NCBI GenBank assembly: GCA_958298945.1
Contig: OY282608.1
Coordinates: forward strand, 11,633,933 to 11,697,932
Direction: 5' to 3'
Source of the DNA: Atherix ibis
Lineage: Eukaryota; Arthropoda; Insecta; Diptera; Athericidae
DNA: 64,000 bases
Made by a program: the position numbers and the translations under genes. Within the stretch, counting starts at the first letter, position 1; the number at the start of each line of letters is the position of its first letter. The notes beneath the pieces are model-generated. The model saw only the letters and a list, made by a program, of their open reading frames with translations, had not been told where the DNA came from and did no database searches. This document shows, piece after piece, positions 59,101-64,000 of this stretch.

Positions 59101-60358
59101 GGTTTGTTGGTTTGTTGGTTTGTTGGTTTGTTGGCTTGTTGGTTTGTTGGTTTGTTAGTTTGTTTGTGTGTTTGTTTGTTGGCTTGTTGGCTTGTTGGTT
59201 TGTTGGTTTGTTGGTTTGTTGGTTTGTTGGTTTGTTGCTTTGTTCGTTTTTAGGTTTGTTGGCTTGTTGGTTTGTTCGTTTGTTGGTTTGTTGGTTACTT
59301 GGTTTGTTGGTTTGTTGGTTTATTGGTTTGTTCGTTTGTTGGTTTGTTGGTTTGTTCGTTTGTTGGTTTGTTGGTTTGTTGGTTTGTTGGCTTGTTGGCT
59401 TGTTGGTTTGTTGGCTTATTGGTTTGTTGGTTTTTTGGTTTGTTGGTTTGTTGGTTTGTTGGTTTGTTGGTTTATTGGTTTGTTGGTTTGTTGGTTTGTT
59501 GGTTTGTTGGTTTGTTGGTTTGTTGGCTTGTTGGTTTGTTGGTTTGTTCGTTTGTTTGTGTGTTTGTTTGTTGGCTTGTTGGCTTCTTGGTTTGTTGGTT
59601 TGTTGGTTTGTTGGTTTGTTGCTTTGCTCGTTTTTTGGTTTGTTGGCTTGTTGGTTTGTTCGTTTGTTAGTTTGTTGGTTACTTGGTTTGTTGGTTTGTT
59701 GGTTTGTTGGTTTGTTGGTTTGTTGGTTTGTTCGTTTGTTGGTTTGTTGGTTTCTTCGTTTGTTGGTTTGTTGGTTTGCTAGTTTGTTGGCTTGTTGGTT
59801 TGTTGGCTTGTTGGTTTTGTTGGCTTGTTGGTTTGTTGGTTTGTTGGTTTGTTGGTTTGTTTCTTTGTTGGCTTGTTGGTTTGTTGGTTTGTTGGTTTGT
59901 TGGTTTTTTGGTTTGTTCGTTTGTTGGTTTGTTGGCTTGTTGGTTTTTTGGTTTGTTGGTTTGTTGGTTTGTTGGCTTGTTGGTTTGTTGGTTTGTTGGT
60001 TTGTTGGTTTGTTGGTTTGTTGGTTTGTTGGTTTGTTGGTTTGTTGGTTTGTTGGCTTGTTGGCTTGTTGGCTTGTTGATTTGTTGGTTTTGTTGGTTTG
60101 TCGGTTTGTTGGTTTGTTGGTTTGTTGGTTTGTTGGTTTGTTGGTATGTTGGTTTGTTCGTTGTTCGTTTGTTGGTTTGTTGGCTTGTTGGTTTGTTGGT
60201 TTTTTGGTTTGTTGGTTTGTTGGTTTGTTGGTTTGTTGGCTTGTTGGTTTGTTGGTTTGTTGGTTTGTTGGTTTGTTGGTTTGTTGGCTTGTTGGTTTGT
60301 TGGTTTGTTGGCTTTTTGGTTTGTTGGTTTGTTGGTTTGTTGGTTTGTTGGTTTGTTG

Positions 60359-60368
60359 GCTAATTAGC
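60359..60368. repeat. Palindrome GCTAATTAGC (copy 6)
   Basis: It is identical to the other copies and begins the cassette leading to GGATTGTTGTTTTG. Confidence 0.9.
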
Positions 60369-62823
60369 TTGTTGGTTTGTTCGTTTGTTGGTTTGTTGTT
60401 TTGTTGGATTGTTGTTTTGTTGGTTTGTTGGTTTGTTGGTTTGTTGGTTTGTTGGTTTGTTGGTTTGTTGGTTTGTTGTTTTGTTGGTTTGTTGGTTTGT
60501 TGGTTTGTTGGCTTGTTGGTTTGTTGGTTTGTTAGTTTGTTTGTGTGTTTGTTTTTTGGCTTGTTGGCTTTTGGGTTTGTTGGTTTGTTGGTTTGTTGGC
60601 TTGTTGACTTGTTGGCTTGTTGGTTTGTTGGTTTGTTGGTTTGTTGGATTGTTCATTTTTTGGTTTGTTGGTTTGTTGGTTTATTGGTTTGTTGGTTTGT
60701 TGGTTTGTTGGTTTGTTGGCTTATTGGTTTGTTCGTTTGTTGGCTTTTTGGTTTGTTGGTTTGTTGGTTTGTTGGTTTATTGGTTTGTTCGTTTTTTAGT
60801 TTGTTGGTTTGTTGGTTTGTTGGCTCGTTGGTTTGTTGGTTTGTTGGTTTGTTGGTTGTTTGGTTTGTTGGTCTGTTGGTTTGTTGGTTTGTTGGTTTGT
60901 TGGCTTATTGGCTTGTTGGTTTGTTGGTTTGTTCGTTTGTTGGTTTGCTGGTTTGCTGTTTTGTTGGATTGTTGGCTTGTTGGTTTGTTGGTTTGTTGGC
61001 TTGTTGGTTTGTTGGTTTTTTGGTTTGTTGGTTTGTTGGTTTGTTGGTTTGTTGGTTTGTTGGTTTGTTGGTTTGTTGGTTCGTTGGTTTGCTGGTTTGT
61101 TGGTTTGTTGGTTTGTTGGTTTGTTGGTTAGTTGGCTTGTTGGTTTGTTGGTTTGTTAGTTTGTTGGTGTGTTTGTTTGTTGGCTTGTTGGCTTGTTGGT
61201 TTGTTGGTTTGTTGGTTTGTTGGTTTGTTGCCTTGTTCGTTTTTTGGTTTGTTGGCTTGTTGGTGTGTTGTTTCGTTGGTTTTTTCGTTTTTTGGTTTGT
61301 TGGCTTGTTGGTTTGTTGGTTTATTCGTTTGTTGGTTTGTTGGTTTGTTGGTTTGTTGGTTTGTTGGTTTGTTGGTTTGTTTCTTTGTTGGTTTGTTGGT
61401 TTGTTGGTTTTTTGGTTTGTTGGTTTGTTGGTTTGTTGTTTTGTTGGTTTGTTGGTTTGTTGGTTTGTTGGTTTGTTGGTTTGTTGGTTTGTTGGCTTGT
61501 TGGTTTGTTGGTTTGTTAGTTTGTTTGTGTGTTTGTTTGTTGGCTTGTTGGCTTGTTGGTTTGTTGGTTTGTTGGTTTGTTGGTTTGTTGGTTTGTTGCT
61601 TTGTTCGTTTTTAGGTTTGTTGGCTTGTTGGTTTGTTCGTTTGTTGGTTTGTTGGTTACTTGGTTTGTTGGTTTGTTGGTTTGTTGGTTTGTTGGTTTGT
61701 TCGTTTGTTGGTTTGTTGGTTTGTTCGTTTGTTGGTTTGTTGGTTTGTTGGTTTGTTGGCTTGTTGGCTTGTTGGTTTGTTGGCTTGTTGGTTTGTTGGT
61801 TTTTTGGTTTGTTGGTTTGTTGGTTTGTTGGTTTGTTGGTTTATTGGTTTGTTGGTTTGTTGGTTTGTTGGTTTGTTGGTTTGTTGGTTTGTTGGTTTGT
61901 TGGTTTGTTGGATTGTTGACTTGTTGGTTTGTTGGTTTGTTGGCTTGTTGGTTTGTTGGTTTTTTGGTTTGTTAGTTTGTTGGTTTGTTGGTTTGTTGGT
62001 TTGTTGGTTTGTTGGTTTGTTGGCTTGTTGGTTTGTTGGTTTGTTCGTTTGTTTGTGTGTTTGTTTGTTGGCTTGTTGGCTTCTTGGTTTGTTGGTTTGT
62101 TGGTTTGTTGGTTTGTTGCTTTGCTCGTTTTTTGGTTTGTTGGCTTGTTGGTTTGTTCGTTTGTTAGTTTGTTGGTTACTTGGTTTGTTGGTTTGTTGGT
62201 TTGTTGGTTTGTTGGTTTGTTGGTTTGTTCGTTTGTTGGTTTGTTGGTTTCTTCGTTTGTTGGTTTGTTGGTTTGCTAGTTTGTTGGCTTGTTGGTTTGT
62301 TGGCTTGTTGGTTTTGTTGGCTTGTTGGTTTGTTGGTTTGTTGGTTTGTTGGTTTGTTTCTTTGTTGGCTTGTTGGTTTGTTGGTTTGTTGGTTTGTTGG
62401 TTTTTTGGTTTGTTCGTTTGTTGGTTTGTTGGCTTGTTGGTTTTTTGGTTTGTTGGTTTGTTGGTTTGTTGGCTTGTTGGTTTGTTGGTTTGTTGGTTTG
62501 TTGGTTTGTTGGTTTGTTGGTTTGTTGGTTTGTTGGTTTGTTGGCTTGTTGGCTTGTTGATTTGTTGGTTTTGTTGGTTTGTCGGTTTGTTGGTTTGTTG
62601 GTTTGTTGGTTTGTTGGTATGTTGGTTTGTTCGTTGTTCGTTTGTTGGTTTGTTGGCTTGTTGGTTTGTTGGTTTTTTGGTTTGTTGGTTTGTTGGTTTG
62701 TTGGTTTGTTGGCTTGTTGGTTTGTTGGTTTGTTGGTTTGTTGGTTTGTTGGTTTGTTGGCTTGTTGGTTTGTTGGTTTGTTGGCTTTTTGGTTTGTTGG
62801 TTTGTTGGTTTGTTGGTTTGTTG

Positions 62824-62833
62824 GCTAATTAGC
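62824..62833. repeat. Palindrome GCTAATTAGC (copy 7)
   Basis: It lies 2,465 bp after copy 6, matching the local HOR offset. Confidence 0.9.
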
Positions 62834-64000
62834 TTGTTGGTTTGTTCGTTTGTTGGTTTGTTGTTTTGTTGGATTGTTGTTTTGTTGGTTTGTTGGTTTG
62901 TTGGTTTGTTGGTTTGTTGGTTTGTTGGTTTGTTGGTTTGTTGGTTTGTTGGTTTGTTGGTTTGTTGTTTTGTTGGTTTGTTGGTTTGTTGGTTTGTTGG
63001 CTTGTTGGTTTGTTGGTTTGTTAGTTTGTTTGTGTGTTTGTTTTTTGGCTTGTTGGCTTTTGGGTTTGTTGGTTTGTTGGTTTGTTGGCTTGTTGACTTG
63101 TTGGCTTGTTGGTTTGTTGGTTTGTTGGTTTGTTGGTTTGTTCATTTTTTGGTTTGTTGTTTGTTGGTTTATTGGTTTGTTGGTTTGTTGGTTTGTTGGT
63201 TTGTTGGCTTATTGGTTTGTTCGTTTGTTGGCTTTTTGGTTTGTTGGTTTGTTGGTTTGTTGGTTTATTGGTTTGTTCGTTTGTTGGTTTGTTGGTTTGT
63301 TGGCTCGTTAGTTTGTTGGTTTGTTGGTTTGTTGGTTGTTTGGTTTGTTGGTTTGTTGGTTTGTTGGTTTGTTGGTTTGTTGGCTTATTGGCTTGTTGGT
63401 TTGTTGGTTTGTTCGTTTGTTGGTTTGCTGGTTTGCTGTTTTGTTGGATTGTTGGCTTGTTGGTTTGTTGGTTTGTTGGTTTGTTGGTTTGTTGGTTTGT
63501 TGGTTCGTTGGTTTGCTGGTTTGTTGGTTTGTTGGTTTGTTGGTTTGTTGGTTAGTTGGCTTGTTGGTTTGTTGGTTTGTTAGTTTGTTGGTGTGTTTGT
63601 TTGTTGGCTTGTTGGCTTGTTGGTTTGTTGGTTTGTTGGTTTGTTGGTTTGTTGCCTTTTTCGTTTTTTGGTTTGTTGGCTTGTTGGTGTGTTGTTTTGT
63701 TGGTTTTTTCGTTTTTTGGTTTGTTGGCTTGTTGGTTTGTTGGTTTATTCGTTTGTTGGTTTGTTGGTTTGTTGGTTTGTTGGTTTGTTTCTTTGTTGGT
63801 TTGTTGGTTTGTTGGTTTTTTGGTTTGTTGGTTTGTTGGTTTGTTGTTTTGTTGGTTTGTTGGTTTATTGGTTTGTTCGTTTGTTGGTTTGTTGGTTTGT
63901 TGGCTTGTTGGTTTGTTGGTTTGTTAGTTTGTTTGTGTGTTTGTTTGTTGGCTTGTTGGCTTGTTGGTTTGTTGGTTTGTTGGTTTGTTGGTTTGTTGGT

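Larger units (their letters stand above)
1..64000. repeat. Octanucleotide satellite array (TTGTTGGT)n, fills the window
   Basis: Every stretch of the window is built from an 8-bp unit read TTGTTGGT on the + strand and ACCAACAA on the - strand. The + strand is almost only G and T; A and C appear only as scattered variant bases. Most units are exact or differ by one or two bases, and the register is sometimes shifted by 7- or 9-bp units. No stretch of non-repeat sequence was found at either end or inside, so both array borders lie outside the window. Long satellites of this kind are typical of eukaryotic heterochromatin (centromeric, subtelomeric or sex-chromosomal); which of these applies cannot be read from the sequence. 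I do not recognise the unit as a named satellite. Confidence 0.98.
59101..64000. repeat. HOR pair with a 2.36-2.50 kb offset, cut by the window end
   Basis: Landmarks repeat at 59168 and 61529 (2,361 bp), 59683 and 62180 (2,497 bp), 59792 and 62289 (2,497 bp), 60385 and 62850 (2,465 bp), and 61132 and 63556 (2,424 bp). The steps of +136 and -32 bp are whole octamers; the last step of -41 bp is not. Rare variants occur in both copies, including TTCGTTGTTCG (about 60,157 and 62,630), TTGCTCGTTTTTTGG (TTGCTTTGCTCG, about 59,621 and 62,117) and TTTTTTGGCTTG after GTGTGTTTG. Confidence 0.85.

Noticed and set aside
58800..61919. Open reading frame of 1,039 codons on +, LLVCWFVG repeats, looks like a large membrane protein
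   Set aside because: It is a translation of the satellite. All three frames give the same repeating peptide, starts are ordinary repeat TTG/GTG codons, there is no ribosome site, splice site or codon bias, and stops occur only at chance variant bases.
1..64000. Telomere repeat
   Set aside because: The G/T-rich strand is telomere-like, but the unit has only GG pairs and does not match the telomere repeats I know (TTAGGG, TTTAGGG, TTAGG, TTGGGG and similar). The layered HOR structure is also unlike a telomerase-made tract.
1..64000. CRISPR array or prokaryotic tandem repeat
   Set aside because: There are no unique spacers between repeats, the unit is 8 bp, and there are no neighbouring cas genes. 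The size of the array is far outside bacterial norms.
1..64000. Assembly artefact made by stitching one read repeatedly
   Set aside because: Not fully excluded, but the variants form consistent hierarchies with different periods, partial copies and domain-limited markers, which simple duplication of a read would not give. Some near-identical tandem copies could still be mis-sized.

Overview
The whole 64 kb window is one uninterrupted tandem array of an 8-bp repeat. On the + strand the unit is TTGTTGGT (in another phase, GGTTTGTT); on the - strand it is ACCAACAA. I found no unique-sequence island, gene, RNA gene, transposon or CRISPR array. The array runs off both ends of the window, so its true length is unknown. 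Such a long short-unit satellite, with layered higher-order repeats, points to heterochromatin of a eukaryote assembled from long reads. The sequence does not reveal the species, and I do not recognise this octamer as a named satellite or a known telomere repeat.

The array is not monotonous. Units are drawn from a small vocabulary of variants of GGTTTGTT, such as GGCTTGTT, CGTTTGTT, AGTTTGTT, GACTTGTT, GGTTTTTT, GGTTTATT, GGTATGTT and GGATTGTT, plus occasional 7- and 9-bp units. Fixed orders of variants form recognisable cassettes, and the cassettes form higher-order repeats (HORs) of about 0.5 to 4.5 kb that change along the window.

Layout by HOR domain (borders approximate): 1-9.43 kb, three near-identical copies of about 3.04 kb; 9.43-13.8 kb, a period of about 2.16 kb; 13.8-14.5 kb, short-period stretch; 14.5-28.4 kb, copies of about 1.3-1.7 kb carrying a TCGGTGTTTG marker, with 120-bp, 513-bp and 1,429-bp tandem duplications; 28.4-35.0 kb, offsets of 2,385, 2,355 and 1,408-1,424 bp; 35.0-37.0 kb, a local family with roughly 400-bp spacing; 37.0-49.3 kb, large copies at about 3.5 and 4.48 kb plus a 1,000-bp tandem pair; 49.3-53.2 kb, a 1,945-bp pair; 53.2-57.5 kb, looser copies at about 860-980 bp; 57.5-59.1 kb, a 1,009-bp pair; 59.1-64 kb, a pair at 2,361-2,497 bp.

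No genes work together here. The many long open frames (the longest about 1,039 codons) are artefacts. The pure + strand repeat contains no A and the - strand repeat no T, so no stop codon can occur in any of the six frames except where variant bases create one. Array expansion with repeated local homogenisation is the simplest explanation for the structure.
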